Counted from the stretch's first letter, positions 8,930-17,604 are shown. The stretch is 29,793 nucleotides of DNA from CAYJAB01 sp964368305 (GCA_964368305.1 CAYJAB010000015.1:1-29793), one strand, 5' to 3'. The notes: a model not told the origin generated them from the letters alone. Numbers and translations: made by a program.

Positions 8930-9861
8930 TATTTTTCCTCCTTATTCAAGATTTCTTCAATAATATATGTTGGACGAGTACGTGCTGCATCAAACGTGCG
9001 CCACAAATACTCTCCAATAATACCTAATGTTAATAATATTAATCCATAAAAGAACAGACTTGTTAGCATTAAAGTTGTCCATCCTTCAACAACAATCTCA
9101 CCAAATAGATGATTCACAAGTATATACCCCATCCAAAGTAGTGTGAATGAGAAAACAATGATACCAATTGTTGTAATAAATCGAATTGGAAAGTAAGAAA
9201 ATGATAATACACTATCCACAAACAATTTAATCTTTTTAGATAGCGTCCACTTAGATTTTCCTTTTTCTCTTTCAAGACGAACATAATAAACCATATCTGT
9301 TTTAAATCCAGACCATAAAATTTGTCCCATTAATGTAGAATTTTTTTCATCCATTAACGTTAAAACTTGAATCACTTTTCTATCTATTAAGAAACAATCA
9401 AATCCACCTTCTGGCATATTTGAAATCGCTATTTTTTTCATTACTTTATAATATGTATTCGATAAGAATTTTTGTAAGAATCCTTCTTCACGGTCTGCTC
9501 TTACTGCTAAGACAACATTATTTCCTTGTTTCCACTTCTCATACATATCTAAAATCATCTCAGATGGCTCTTGAAGATCCGCAGCTTTCATCATGGCACA
9601 ATCTCCACTACACTGTGCAAGCCCTGCTAAAATCGCTGCATGAGACCCAAAGTTACGTGATAATTTCACCACAACCACTTTATCATCTTTTTCTTTCAAT
9701 TTAGTCAATATTTCAAATGAACGATCTTTTGACCCATCATCCACAAAAACCAATTCATAATCATCTACTTTTAATAAAACCTTTTCCTTTAAATCTGCAT
9801 ATAAATCAGATAGATTTAATTCATTGTAATAAACCGGAATAATAATCGATAATTTATTCAT
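8929..9861 (-). CDS. Polyprenyl-phosphate glycosyltransferase (GtrB/DPM1-like GT2)
   Basis: A 310-residue GT2 with a cytoplasmic GT-A domain (LSIIIPVYYNE, VFVDDGSKDRS from residue 38, LSRNFGSHAAILAG from 67). Two C-terminal membrane segments lie at about 228-250 and 261-283 and end in IIGEYLWRTF. This is the layout of GtrB/YkcC-type enzymes that load a sugar on undecaprenyl phosphate for use outside the cell. The usual DADLQDPPE metal motif reads KAADLQEPSE at 92-101, so the first Asp is replaced by Ala while the second is kept. The sugar is unknown; the FdtA/FdtB/GNAT genes directly upstream suggest an acylated Fuc3N, and rfbA follows. The gene starts 3 bases after the FdtA-like gene. Confidence 0.88.
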   Translation of the reverse strand: MNKLSIIIPVYYNELNLSDLYADLKEKVLLKVDDYELVFVDDGSKDRSFEILTKLKEKDDKVVVVKLSRNFGSHAAILAGLAQCSGDCAMMKAADLQEPSEMILDMYEKWKQGNNVVLAVRADREEGFLQKFLSNTYYKVMKKIAISNMPEGGFDCFLIDRKVIQVLTLMDEKNSTLMGQILWSGFKTDMVYYVRLEREKGKSKWTLSKKIKLFVDSVLSFSYFPIRFITTIGIIVFSFTLLWMGYILVNHLFGEIVVEGWTTLMLTSLFFYGLILLTLGIIGEYLWRTFDAARTRPTYIIEEILNKEEK

Positions 9862-9864
9862 AAA

Positions 9865-10254
9865 TTAAACCTCCTTTAAAAATGCGTCATAATCATTAAT
9901 ATATTCTGCAGCATCGTATTTACAATCAGAAAGCACAAGCAATACAGCATCTTCAGAAAATGCATACATTTTCTTCCATACCATTTTATCCATCACCAAA
10001 ACTTGTGTTGGATGATCTAATGTATAACTTTCCTGGTTTTTTCCATCGCAACTATCTATTTTAACAGAACCTTTCAAACAAACAAACGCAAAACGGCTGT
10101 TTCTATTTGCATGATTTCCACGGTCTACATCACCTGATGTATCGTAAATATAAAATATACGTGCAATCTCAAATGGAATTTGTTGCAAACCTTCCACAAC
10201 AACAAGTTTTCCCCTTGCGTCTCCTCTTTCTTGTAACTGAATCAATTCTGCCAT
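9865..10254 (-). CDS. fdtA: dTDP-4-keto-6-deoxyglucose ketoisomerase-like cupin (FdtA/WxcM-like)
   Basis: A 129-residue single-domain cupin of the FdtA/QdtA (WxcM-like) family, which moves the keto group of dTDP-4-keto-6-deoxyglucose from C4 to C3. Visible marks are the IPFEIARIFYIYDT segment with Tyr35, then DRGNHANRNSRF at residues 44-55 and the strand KGSVKI. The family motif is RGxHAH; here His48 is kept but the second His is Asn50, so this belongs to a variant subfamily or has altered chemistry. It lies in the order aminotransferase, GNAT, ketoisomerase, with gaps of -3 and 1 base, the classic set for dTDP-3-amino-3,6-dideoxyhexoses. The C4-epimer (Fuc3N versus Qui3N) cannot be decided from sequence alone. 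Confidence 0.85.
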   Translation of the reverse strand: MAELIQLQERGDARGKLVVVEGLQQIPFEIARIFYIYDTSGDVDRGNHANRNSRFAFVCLKGSVKIDSCDGKNQESYTLDHPTQVLVMDKMVWKKMYAFSEDAVLLVLSDCKYDAAEYINDYDAFLKEV

Positions 10255-10255
10255 A

Positions 10256-10747
10256 TTAACCTCTTATCTTCGCATACCAATTAAGCGACTTAAATTCTCC
10301 ATCAATTCTAAGACAATCTTTACTTTGCCCTTCATATACAAATCCAATCTTTAAATAAAACTTATTTGCACGAATATTTTCATCCAAAACATTTAAATAA
10401 ACACGATGTAAATCAAGTTCATTAAATGCAATATCAAACAATGCATTTGTAGCATCACTTGCGACACTTGTACCCTGTGCTTTTTTTCTTAAACTCACTG
10501 CATATTCTGCATTTTTATTTTCAAAATCTATGTTTTTTAAACTAATTGTTCCTAAATACTCATCTTCTTGATTGACAATCGCATAATTGCGTGTACTCTC
10601 AAAATTTTGTGCACTTAAAATAAATGCTTCTGCTTTTTCAATCGTCATTTGTGAAAAGTCAGTACGAAAATTTTTCGCAACCTCAGGATCTAACATCCAC
10701 TCCAACATAAATGGAGCATCTTTTATTTTAAGTTTCCTTAAAATCAT
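10256..10747 (-). CDS. GNAT-family N-acetyltransferase, probably acting on a dTDP-3-amino sugar
   Basis: A 163-residue GNAT of the RimJ/RimL-like type. It begins LRKLKIKDAPFMLEWM, then TISLKNIDFENKNAEYAVSL (strands β4/β5 region), a degenerate CoA-pyrophosphate loop KKAQGTSVASDA around 88-99, and NIRANKFYLKIGFVYEG (helix/strand near the C-terminus). Its ATG overlaps the DegT aminotransferase stop as ATGA, and the FdtA-like gene starts one base after its own stop. I infer it N-acylates the amino group placed by the aminotransferase, to give for example dTDP-Fuc3NAc. Most known Fuc3N acylases (FdtC) are left-handed β-helix proteins, so a GNAT in this role is a substitution of fold; this assignment rests on context. 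Confidence 0.85.
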   Translation of the reverse strand: MILRKLKIKDAPFMLEWMLDPEVAKNFRTDFSQMTIEKAEAFILSAQNFESTRNYAIVNQEDEYLGTISLKNIDFENKNAEYAVSLRKKAQGTSVASDATNALFDIAFNELDLHRVYLNVLDENIRANKFYLKIGFVYEGQSKDCLRIDGEFKSLNWYAKIRG

Positions 10748-11838
10748 AATTTAAATCCATTTAATGCATCAATCAAATAATCCACTTCTTCATCTGTCAT
10801 TCCATTATAAAGAGGAAGTGTTACAACTTGTTTAGCAAGCTTTTCTGATATTGGGAAATCTCCTACCTTATGATTTAAATAAGCATATCCTTCTTGAAGA
10901 TGTGGAGGAATCGGATAATGAATTAATGTTTCAATTCCCTTTCCTTTTAAATATTCCATAAATTCTTCCCTATACTCTGTCGTTACGACAAACAAATGCC
11001 ATACCGTAGTACATTCTTTTTCTACTTCTGGTAAATTAAATAATGGATTTGAAACACGACTCAAAATCTTATCCGCATTTTTAACACGTTCATTTGTAAG
11101 TGTATCTAAATGTTGAAGTTTTACCCTCAACATTCCCGCTTGAAGTTCATCAAGACGAGAATTTGTTCCAATCATTTCATTATAATAACGCACTTTTGAT
11201 CCATAATTACGATATGTTTTCACATCCGTCGCAAGTTTCTCATTATTTGTAATAATAGCACCACCATCTCCAAAACAACCAAGATTTTTAGATGGATAGA
11301 AACTGAAACATCCTAAGTCACCAAACGTTCCTACTTTTTTTCCTTTATAAGTCGCACCATGTGCTTGTGCACAATCTTCAATTAATAGTAAGTTATGTTT
11401 TTTACATATTTCCATAATCTTATCCATTTTAGTTGCTTGTCCATATAAATGTGTTACTAATACAGCTTTTGTTTTTTCTGTAATATACTGTTCAATATTC
11501 TCATCCGTATTATGGAAATGATTTGGTTCAACAAAGATTGGAGTCGCATTGTTCATTGTAATTCCCATTACTGTTGCAATGTATGTATTTCCCTGAACGA
11601 TTACTTCATCCCCTTCTTTGATTCCTAAAAGACGCATACCAATCCATAGTGCATCTAATCCATTCGCAAGTCCAACGCAGTAGTTTGCATCATGATATGC
11701 TGCAAATTCCTTTTCAAAGTTAGTAACTTGTGGACCATTAATGTAATATCCACTTCTAAGCACCTCAAGTGCACGCGCTTCATATTCTTCTTGAAACATA
11801 AAATACTGTCTATCTAATACATTTACTTTAATTTCCAT
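10744..11838 (-). CDS. fdtB: PLP-dependent sugar aminotransferase (DegT/DnrJ/EryC1, FdtB-like)
   Basis: A 364-residue DegT/DnrJ/EryC1/StrS aminotransferase. It has FEKEFAAYHDANYCVGLANG near the N-terminus, LLIEDCAQAHGA around 151-162 with the Asp that contacts the pyridinium nitrogen, and FSFYPSKNLGCFGDGG with the PLP Schiff-base Lys184. NSRLDELQAGMLRVKL is characteristic of the FdtB/QdtB type. The expected reaction is transfer of an amino group from glutamate to C3 of dTDP-3-keto-6-deoxyhexose. An earlier ATG at 11886 lies inside the upstream gene; the ATG at 11838 has GAGGG 8 bases before it and gives the family's normal N-terminus, so it is preferred. It overlaps the GNAT start by ATGA. 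Confidence 0.9.
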   Translation of the reverse strand: MEIKVNVLDRQYFMFQEEYEARALEVLRSGYYINGPQVTNFEKEFAAYHDANYCVGLANGLDALWIGMRLLGIKEGDEVIVQGNTYIATVMGITMNNATPIFVEPNHFHNTDENIEQYITEKTKAVLVTHLYGQATKMDKIMEICKKHNLLLIEDCAQAHGATYKGKKVGTFGDLGCFSFYPSKNLGCFGDGGAIITNNEKLATDVKTYRNYGSKVRYYNEMIGTNSRLDELQAGMLRVKLQHLDTLTNERVKNADKILSRVSNPLFNLPEVEKECTTVWHLFVVTTEYREEFMEYLKGKGIETLIHYPIPPHLQEGYAYLNHKVGDFPISEKLAKQVVTLPLYNGMTDEEVDYLIDALNGFKL

Positions 11839-11863
11839 TTTATTACCCTCTTTACTTATTTTA

Positions 11864-14155
11864 CTATTTTTTCTTTTTATTATCAAAGAAAATCAAGACA
11901 CTTCCTATTGTGATACCTATCACACTAATAATCATACCAGCATTAAATCCAGATGGAGTGAAATTCATAACCACTTCATTAAACCCATCTTCTAAAGCAA
12001 TCCCCATCATTCCACCATTTACTTTATATACTTTCACAACTTCATTATTCACTTTAATTTCCCACCCTTCATCATAAGGTAAAGAAATCACCATAAATCC
12101 TTCTTCATTTGTTTCTGCAGATCCATAGAAATAATTGTTATGGTAGTCAATATTTTTTAAACTAACAACTTCATTTCCTATCAATGAAGATATTTCTTCA
12201 AAATCTTCACTATGACATAAAACTGTATCCATTAAAATATCCAAAGACAATTGATCTTGCATAAACGCTTCATATGTTACAGTTTTTGTATATGTTGTCC
12301 CAACATCTCTATACATATCATTTTCATAAACCAAAAGTGATCCACGATAAGAGTCATTTACAAGTGTAAAGTTAGAATGAGGAAGTTCTGACTTGTCAAT
12401 CACAATTGCATATTTTACATTCAAGAAATTAATTAAATCAGCATCTTCAATATTAAAAATCCAATCACTATTAAAATCCTTTACTTGTGGAGCGATCATT
12501 TTCATATCATTAAAAGATGGAGCATATGTTGAATCATACGTCATAACTCCTTGAAGCTCATAATGTAAATTATGATTATGACTATAACTCCAATATAAAC
12601 TTTCATGCGGTACAAACACACGATAATAAGATGAATAATTCTCATCATCTAACCCATCCAAATAATTATTTAACTCATTTGGATATGATTCTAATACAGA
12701 AGTTGCTCGATCAATAAATTCCCAAGTTGAGTTTTTATTAATACGGTCATATCCAATCAATCCAACATTATAATAAGAAAGTTCACACACCGATAATGCA
12801 ATTATTAAATAGAGCTTATATTTTGATTTTGAAAGTAGGATTAAAGTAAATCCGATAAAGAAAGCTGCACTTGTTAGTGCTAATGTATACATACCAATAT
12901 TATCCATAAAAATAGACATTTGATTTGTCACAAACAAGTAAACTGGCATGTTTAAAAGACAAATTAATACAATTAAAATACATGAAACAATTAAATTCTT
13001 TTTATGAATTAAACTCAAGTCAGACAAATATTTACCCGACACAATTAAATTTAAAATAATAATGATATACACCCATCTAAAACTTGGACTACTAAACCCT
13101 AGCATCACCATATTCCCAGTAGGTGTTATAAACAAAATGAATAAAACTGCATAAAGACATAACATCGCTCTTTTATATGCGCGGTCTTTATCCGTAAATA
13201 ATTGAAATACTAAAAGCGATGTAATACTTCCTGCCCACATACATAATTCACGTGATACATGTGATCCTGTCTCAAAGATATTGTATACTTGATAAATAAC
13301 CTTTTGACTTGGAATAAACATTGCTTGCAGTTGATGGAAATAAATTTGAATTTGATCAAAAGTAAGATCAAAATACATTGTACCAACGCGATCATTTTGA
13401 ATGATATACATAAATGCAGGTAAAATCAAAATCGCAGTAATCATCACGCCTACAATATAAACACCGACAAGTTTTAAAGCACTTTTAAACCATCCTTTAA
13501 ATTCGCCTTTGATTGCATAATATCTTGCCCAAAAATAAAATGGGGCAAAAAATGACAGTGCAAAAAACATATAATAATTTGTAAACAACACAAGTGCTGT
13601 CGATATTAAAAATACAGTAATCTTACTATTTCTTAAGTATTTTTCAATCCCAATTATAAACAATGGTAGAAAACTATAAGCAGAAATAAACATCGGTTGC
13701 CCCAAAAAGAACATTATCCAACTTGAAAATCCATAACAAAGCCCAAGAATAATGGAAGTTTTTTTGCCATAATTAAATACACGAGCTAACCAATAAAAAC
13801 TACTTGTAGAGACAGCGATTTTCAAAATTGTTTGAATAGTAAAAATATTATAAAAATGCGTATTGAAAAATAAAGAAATATAATAATATATATCCCCTAA
13901 AATATAGAAACTTTTACTAGAATAAAAGTTATTTCCTAAAAATAAATTCCAAGAATAAAAAGGCAAACCTTCACCTCTTACCAAATTTCCCATTAAAAGT
14001 CTAAACTCACTATAATATGGAAAATAGGTTGGTTTTAAATCTCCCCCATACTCAAATGGATAATTACCTAACCAATATGGCAACATCATTAATGATACAA
14101 TTGCTAATGTGATTAAGATTAACCAAAATAATCCACTATCCTTAATTTTTTTCAT
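11864..14155 (-). CDS. YfhO-family GT-C membrane glycosyltransferase (short type)
   Basis: A 763-residue YfhO-family protein. About 12 hydrophobic segments fill the first ~460 residues, a soluble outer domain spans about 480-735, and a last membrane segment ends in a basic tail (FFDNKKKK). Asp39 in FEYGGDLKPTYFPYY, in the first outer loop, fits the GT-C catalytic position; GNNFYSSKSF follows. The outer domain ends with the family mark DEGWEIKVNNEVVKVYKVNG. Bacillus and Listeria YfhO homologs decorate lipoteichoic acid using polyprenyl-phosphate sugars, so a role in decorating a wall polymer is inferred. It resembles the protein at 26102-28357 more than the other two paralogs here. An 18-bp hairpin separates it from the LCP gene; GGGGAG precedes the ATG. 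Confidence 0.9.
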   Translation of the reverse strand: MKKIKDSGLFWLILITLAIVSLMMLPYWLGNYPFEYGGDLKPTYFPYYSEFRLLMGNLVRGEGLPFYSWNLFLGNNFYSSKSFYILGDIYYYISLFFNTHFYNIFTIQTILKIAVSTSSFYWLARVFNYGKKTSIILGLCYGFSSWIMFFLGQPMFISAYSFLPLFIIGIEKYLRNSKITVFLISTALVLFTNYYMFFALSFFAPFYFWARYYAIKGEFKGWFKSALKLVGVYIVGVMITAILILPAFMYIIQNDRVGTMYFDLTFDQIQIYFHQLQAMFIPSQKVIYQVYNIFETGSHVSRELCMWAGSITSLLVFQLFTDKDRAYKRAMLCLYAVLFILFITPTGNMVMLGFSSPSFRWVYIIIILNLIVSGKYLSDLSLIHKKNLIVSCILIVLICLLNMPVYLFVTNQMSIFMDNIGMYTLALTSAAFFIGFTLILLSKSKYKLYLIIALSVCELSYYNVGLIGYDRINKNSTWEFIDRATSVLESYPNELNNYLDGLDDENYSSYYRVFVPHESLYWSYSHNHNLHYELQGVMTYDSTYAPSFNDMKMIAPQVKDFNSDWIFNIEDADLINFLNVKYAIVIDKSELPHSNFTLVNDSYRGSLLVYENDMYRDVGTTYTKTVTYEAFMQDQLSLDILMDTVLCHSEDFEEISSLIGNEVVSLKNIDYHNNYFYGSAETNEEGFMVISLPYDEGWEIKVNNEVVKVYKVNGGMMGIALEDGFNEVVMNFTPSGFNAGMIISVIGITIGSVLIFFDNKKKK

Positions 14156-14178
14156 ACATACTCCCCTACTTTACATGC

Positions 14179-14219
14179 AACAATAGAGAAACAAGTTTTA
14201 TACTTGTTTCTCTATTGTT
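14179..14219. other. Perfect 18-bp stem with 5-base loop between LCP and YfhO genes
   Basis: AACAATAGAGAAACAAGT at 14179-14196 is repeated inverted at 14202-14219, with a 5-base loop. It starts about 6 bases after the LCP stop. On the plus strand it is followed by TTTTATTTT, like an intrinsic terminator, but on the transcribed minus strand only TTGCATG follows, a poor U-tract. There is no room for a new promoter before the next ATG at 14155. It is therefore more likely a partial attenuator, an RNA 3'-end stabiliser or processing site, or a block to antisense transcription. Confidence 0.6.
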
Positions 14220-14224
14220 TTATT

Positions 14225-16888
14225 TTAACTATTGTAAGCTGCTTTTGCGGATGCCAATGCTGTGTTAATCGCATCCACTGTAGTCGCTGATGTAATCGTT
14301 GCTTTTGCTGCATCAATTTGTGCAACTACTTCTTGTGTTTTTGCAGATAAATCAAATGCTGCAATTTCTGCTAATGCACTCGCTCTTGTATCCTCTACTG
14401 AAGGTCCAAGTTTACATACTGTATATGAAACATTTGAATTTGGATCAAATGCTGTATTTGCAGTAATTCCACTTACCGAAAGAATTACTTCACTTGTACC
14501 TGTACAATTTGTAGTACTTTCAGTTCGAGTCGCTGTTTTACCATATTGCGCTAACCAATTGATTAACTCCGATGGTGCTTTATTAATAAAATCAGGTACG
14601 ATAACTTCTTGATATTTATAAAGTGTAACTTGAAGTTGACCATTTACTTTTAAGAAAGGCTCATCTCCTTTTAATGCAATAACACTCGCCACTTTGTTAT
14701 CCTCATTTTTATTAATTGTAGTTTTTTCTTCATAAACAATTGGCGTTGTACTTTCGACTAAATACTTTTCAGCCCAAGCCTTGATTGTATCTAATGAGTC
14801 AGTTGCTTTTGGAGTTGTTTCAGTTACATAAGGTGTATCATAAATATAGATGTCTACATTACTGAATGATCCATCAGATTCTGTATTCGCTTCGATAGAT
14901 TGACTTGCAATTTGTCCCACTTTACCAGAAACATAATCAGGATTTGCTTTTCCAGCAGAATCATGTGATTTCATATATTTTACTGTCACTTTAAAGCCAT
15001 AATCATTTAACCAATCAATTTCTTGAATTTCTTTTAAAGTCATATTTGTAAAATCAGGTACTTTAGGTAAAATCGTAATTACATCTACTTTTAATACTGA
15101 AACCTTTGAAGTTAAACGTCCTGATGGCATATCTTGAGATAATATATATCCATTCCCTAAATTCGCATCAAACTTTGCATCACCTTCTTTAATTTCATTT
15201 ACATCTAATGTAATACCACGTTCTTTTGCCCATACACTTAATTCAGATAAATTTTTACCCGTCCATTTACCTACTAAATCAGGAATTGGATCATGCACTT
15301 GTTTTTCATTAAACCATTCGTTGTATAAAACAGGAGCAGAATAAGCCCAGTTTACACTCCATTTAATCGGTTCAATATCAGATATTTTTGTATTCATTAA
15401 GTCTGTGTTATCTAAAATAAACTCTCTATTTTCTTCAATAGATCCCTCAAACAAACGATAAATCCATAAAATTAATTCTAATCCTTCATCGTATTGATTC
15501 GAAGAATATCCAGTTACACGCGTTGAATTAATATCAATTGCGCTAAAATCTTGAGAATAACTACGATCAATTTTCGTAAGTACTAAATTAAATAAATCAA
15601 CCATCATATCCACAGGAATATTTGTACGCACATTATCCCCTGCTGCGCTTAATACATTTAATGCTGCCGTTGGATCTTTCAGTGCTAATAATTGATTTAA
15701 GAACGAAGAAATTACTTGTTGTTGGTTTAATTGACGTTGGAAATCTCCTCCCTCAAATGCATATCTTTCACGTGCAAACGCTAAAGCTTGTTCACCGTCT
15801 AACATATGCAATCCTTCAAAAACCTTAACAGTATACGTTCCTCTATCATAAGAAGGTGTTTGTCCTACAAATGTAATTGGTGAATCAATTGGAATCCCAC
15901 CAATTGCATCAACCATATCAACTACACCTGCAAAATTTGCTTCGAAATAGTATTCAATTTCTACATCCATCAATTCTTCGATACTTTCAATTGTACATGT
16001 TCTTCCATAAGATCTAGAATGACCTAATTTTTGTGGAGAACTCCCACAAATCGGTACAAAGCTATCGCGAGATATACTTGTATACGTTATTTCAAATGCA
16101 AGTGGATTAAACGTTGCTAACATCATTACATCTGAGTGTTGCTCATCCATACCAATAACTAGTACATTAAACGGTTCAGTTGCAACATCAATATCCGCAC
16201 CTACACTATTTTCAAATTTAATTTCTCTTTTAAACTCATCAATTGTTTCAAGAGATTCCATATAATCATTATCTGCATCTTCACTTGCAAACATATATTT
16301 ATAATTTATAGGAAGAACCGCTGCACCAATCTCACCTTTAACTAAGGCTATGATGATATCTTGGTACCCATTATATTCTTCAAATTTAACATCGATATTA
16401 GCTGAATTCATTTCATCAACTGTAGCATCATAGATTTCTTGTGATAAAGATGCTCTAACAATACCTACTGTCTCTCCATCAATATCAGAAAGTTCTGTTA
16501 TATTTTTAGACTCTTCAGTATTAATTGCAACAGCAAACTCCACTGTTTCAACAATTTCATCTGAGCCTTCTACAATATTACCAACTGCCGAGTTTAAAGA
16601 ACTAGCTACAAATGTAAACCCACCACCAATTATTAAGGCCACAATCGAGTAAATCGCAATTACTTTAAAATATTTTTGTTTTACAGATTGAATTTCTTTT
16701 AAAACTAAAACATTCAATATTAAAATAATGATTAAAAACGCTACGTTAATGATAACAAAAATCATTTGACTTAGTTGACTAAAAGAAGAAATGAAGAATA
16801 GTCCTAGCAGTAAAATAACACTTACTAATACACTTAATCCTAAAGAAACTATATTTGTCATTGATTTATTTTTTAAAAATTTATTCAT
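14225..16888 (-). CDS. Large LCP-family wall polymer ligase with solute-binding-like and PASTA-like domains
   Basis: An 887-residue LytR-CpsA-Psr protein. Three membrane segments lie at about 12-35, 41-63 and 75-95. Residues 113-235 look like half of a family 3 solute-binding protein (FAVAINTEESKNITELSDI, GYQDIIIALVKGEIGAAVLP). The LCP catalytic domain is at about 238-400: VLVIGMDEQHSDVMMLATFNP, SISRDSFV, and ALAFARERYAFEGGDFQRQ with the conserved Arg pair. Three or four PASTA-like repeats follow (near 533, 607, 698 and 762; two start VPDF). The tail at 831-887 is Ala-rich and helical, like FIVAR/DUF1542 modules. LCP enzymes move undecaprenyl-pyrophosphate polymers to peptidoglycan outside the membrane. 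GGGGGA precedes the ATG; the stop is followed by a hairpin. At 887 residues it is far longer than a typical LCP protein. Confidence 0.9.
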   Translation of the reverse strand: MNKFLKNKSMTNIVSLGLSVLVSVILLLGLFFISSFSQLSQMIFVIINVAFLIIILILNVLVLKEIQSVKQKYFKVIAIYSIVALIIGGGFTFVASSLNSAVGNIVEGSDEIVETVEFAVAINTEESKNITELSDIDGETVGIVRASLSQEIYDATVDEMNSANIDVKFEEYNGYQDIIIALVKGEIGAAVLPINYKYMFASEDADNDYMESLETIDEFKREIKFENSVGADIDVATEPFNVLVIGMDEQHSDVMMLATFNPLAFEITYTSISRDSFVPICGSSPQKLGHSRSYGRTCTIESIEELMDVEIEYYFEANFAGVVDMVDAIGGIPIDSPITFVGQTPSYDRGTYTVKVFEGLHMLDGEQALAFARERYAFEGGDFQRQLNQQQVISSFLNQLLALKDPTAALNVLSAAGDNVRTNIPVDMMVDLFNLVLTKIDRSYSQDFSAIDINSTRVTGYSSNQYDEGLELILWIYRLFEGSIEENREFILDNTDLMNTKISDIEPIKWSVNWAYSAPVLYNEWFNEKQVHDPIPDLVGKWTGKNLSELSVWAKERGITLDVNEIKEGDAKFDANLGNGYILSQDMPSGRLTSKVSVLKVDVITILPKVPDFTNMTLKEIQEIDWLNDYGFKVTVKYMKSHDSAGKANPDYVSGKVGQIASQSIEANTESDGSFSNVDIYIYDTPYVTETTPKATDSLDTIKAWAEKYLVESTTPIVYEEKTTINKNEDNKVASVIALKGDEPFLKVNGQLQVTLYKYQEVIVPDFINKAPSELINWLAQYGKTATRTESTTNCTGTSEVILSVSGITANTAFDPNSNVSYTVCKLGPSVEDTRASALAEIAAFDLSAKTQEVVAQIDAAKATITSATTVDAINTALASAKAAYNS

Positions 16889-16902
16889 ATATAGCTTCCC
16901 CC

Positions 16903-17580
16903 TTACTCAAATGAATCAAAGAATTGAACAACTTCAAATCTTCCTGTTTCATTTTTTATAATATAAACATGCATTTCATGTTGTAAATCACTTGTATCTA
17001 CTACTTTAGATTCACTACCGTCTACTACAGTATGGTCTTTATATTCCCAATTTAAATAAACATAAAATGAAGGATAACTCGCGAAATGCGTTGCAAATTC
17101 TCCACTATAATATGCTTCTGAATAAATAGAGCTTACTTCCGGTAAGTAATCTCTACCATATTGCGCAATAAATAAATCCAAATCTTTATACATTGAATCT
17201 CTCATAATTGCTTGAAAAGAAGCTACAGAAGATCCATAAATATATTGCAATCCTCCAACTTCATAATTTCCATCTTTATTTGTCCACGTAAATAAATCCG
17301 CAACAAATGATCTTGCTACAGCATCTGCAATTTTTAAGTCATCATCCGCCGCTTCGATCGCATCCGTTAATTTTGCAAACTCTTCTTTTTGAAAAGAAGT
17401 TGCATTATTTCCAACTTTATAATGCTCATTCTCTAATTGATTGTCATCTCTTCCAACAATAGAAATTGAGCTACCTGTTAATATTAATACAATGTTAACT
17501 GCCACAAATAAAATAGATACTACTGAAACTATCAGCACTCCTATTTGTAATGGATTTAACTTACTACTTATTTTTTTCAT
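16903..17580 (-). CDS. Small membrane-anchored extracytoplasmic protein of unknown function
   Basis: A 225-residue protein with a short basic N-terminus (MKKISSKLNPLQ) and a single hydrophobic segment at about 13-34, acting as an uncleaved anchor. An outer domain of about 180 residues follows, with a helix-rich start (EEFAKLTDAIEAADDDLKIAD) and aromatic β-strands towards the end (FYVYLNWEYKDH, MHVYIIKNETGRFEVVQFF). The fold resembles NTF2-like domains found in Gram-positive exported proteins, which is an impression, not a motif match. I do not recognise the family. It lies 14 bases upstream of the LCP gene with a strong GGAGG site, so a role next to the LCP ligase is the best guess. Confidence 0.82.
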   Translation of the reverse strand: MKKISSKLNPLQIGVLIVSVVSILFVAVNIVLILTGSSISIVGRDDNQLENEHYKVGNNATSFQKEEFAKLTDAIEAADDDLKIADAVARSFVADLFTWTNKDGNYEVGGLQYIYGSSVASFQAIMRDSMYKDLDLFIAQYGRDYLPEVSSIYSEAYYSGEFATHFASYPSFYVYLNWEYKDHTVVDGSESKVVDTSDLQHEMHVYIIKNETGRFEVVQFFDSFE

Positions 17581-17604
17581 ATACTTCCTCCATCTAACTC
17601 TAAT

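Noticed and set aside
13210..13395. Minus-strand 61-codon frame inside the YfhO gene
   Set aside because: It is an alternative frame of a well-supported coding region with no start signal.
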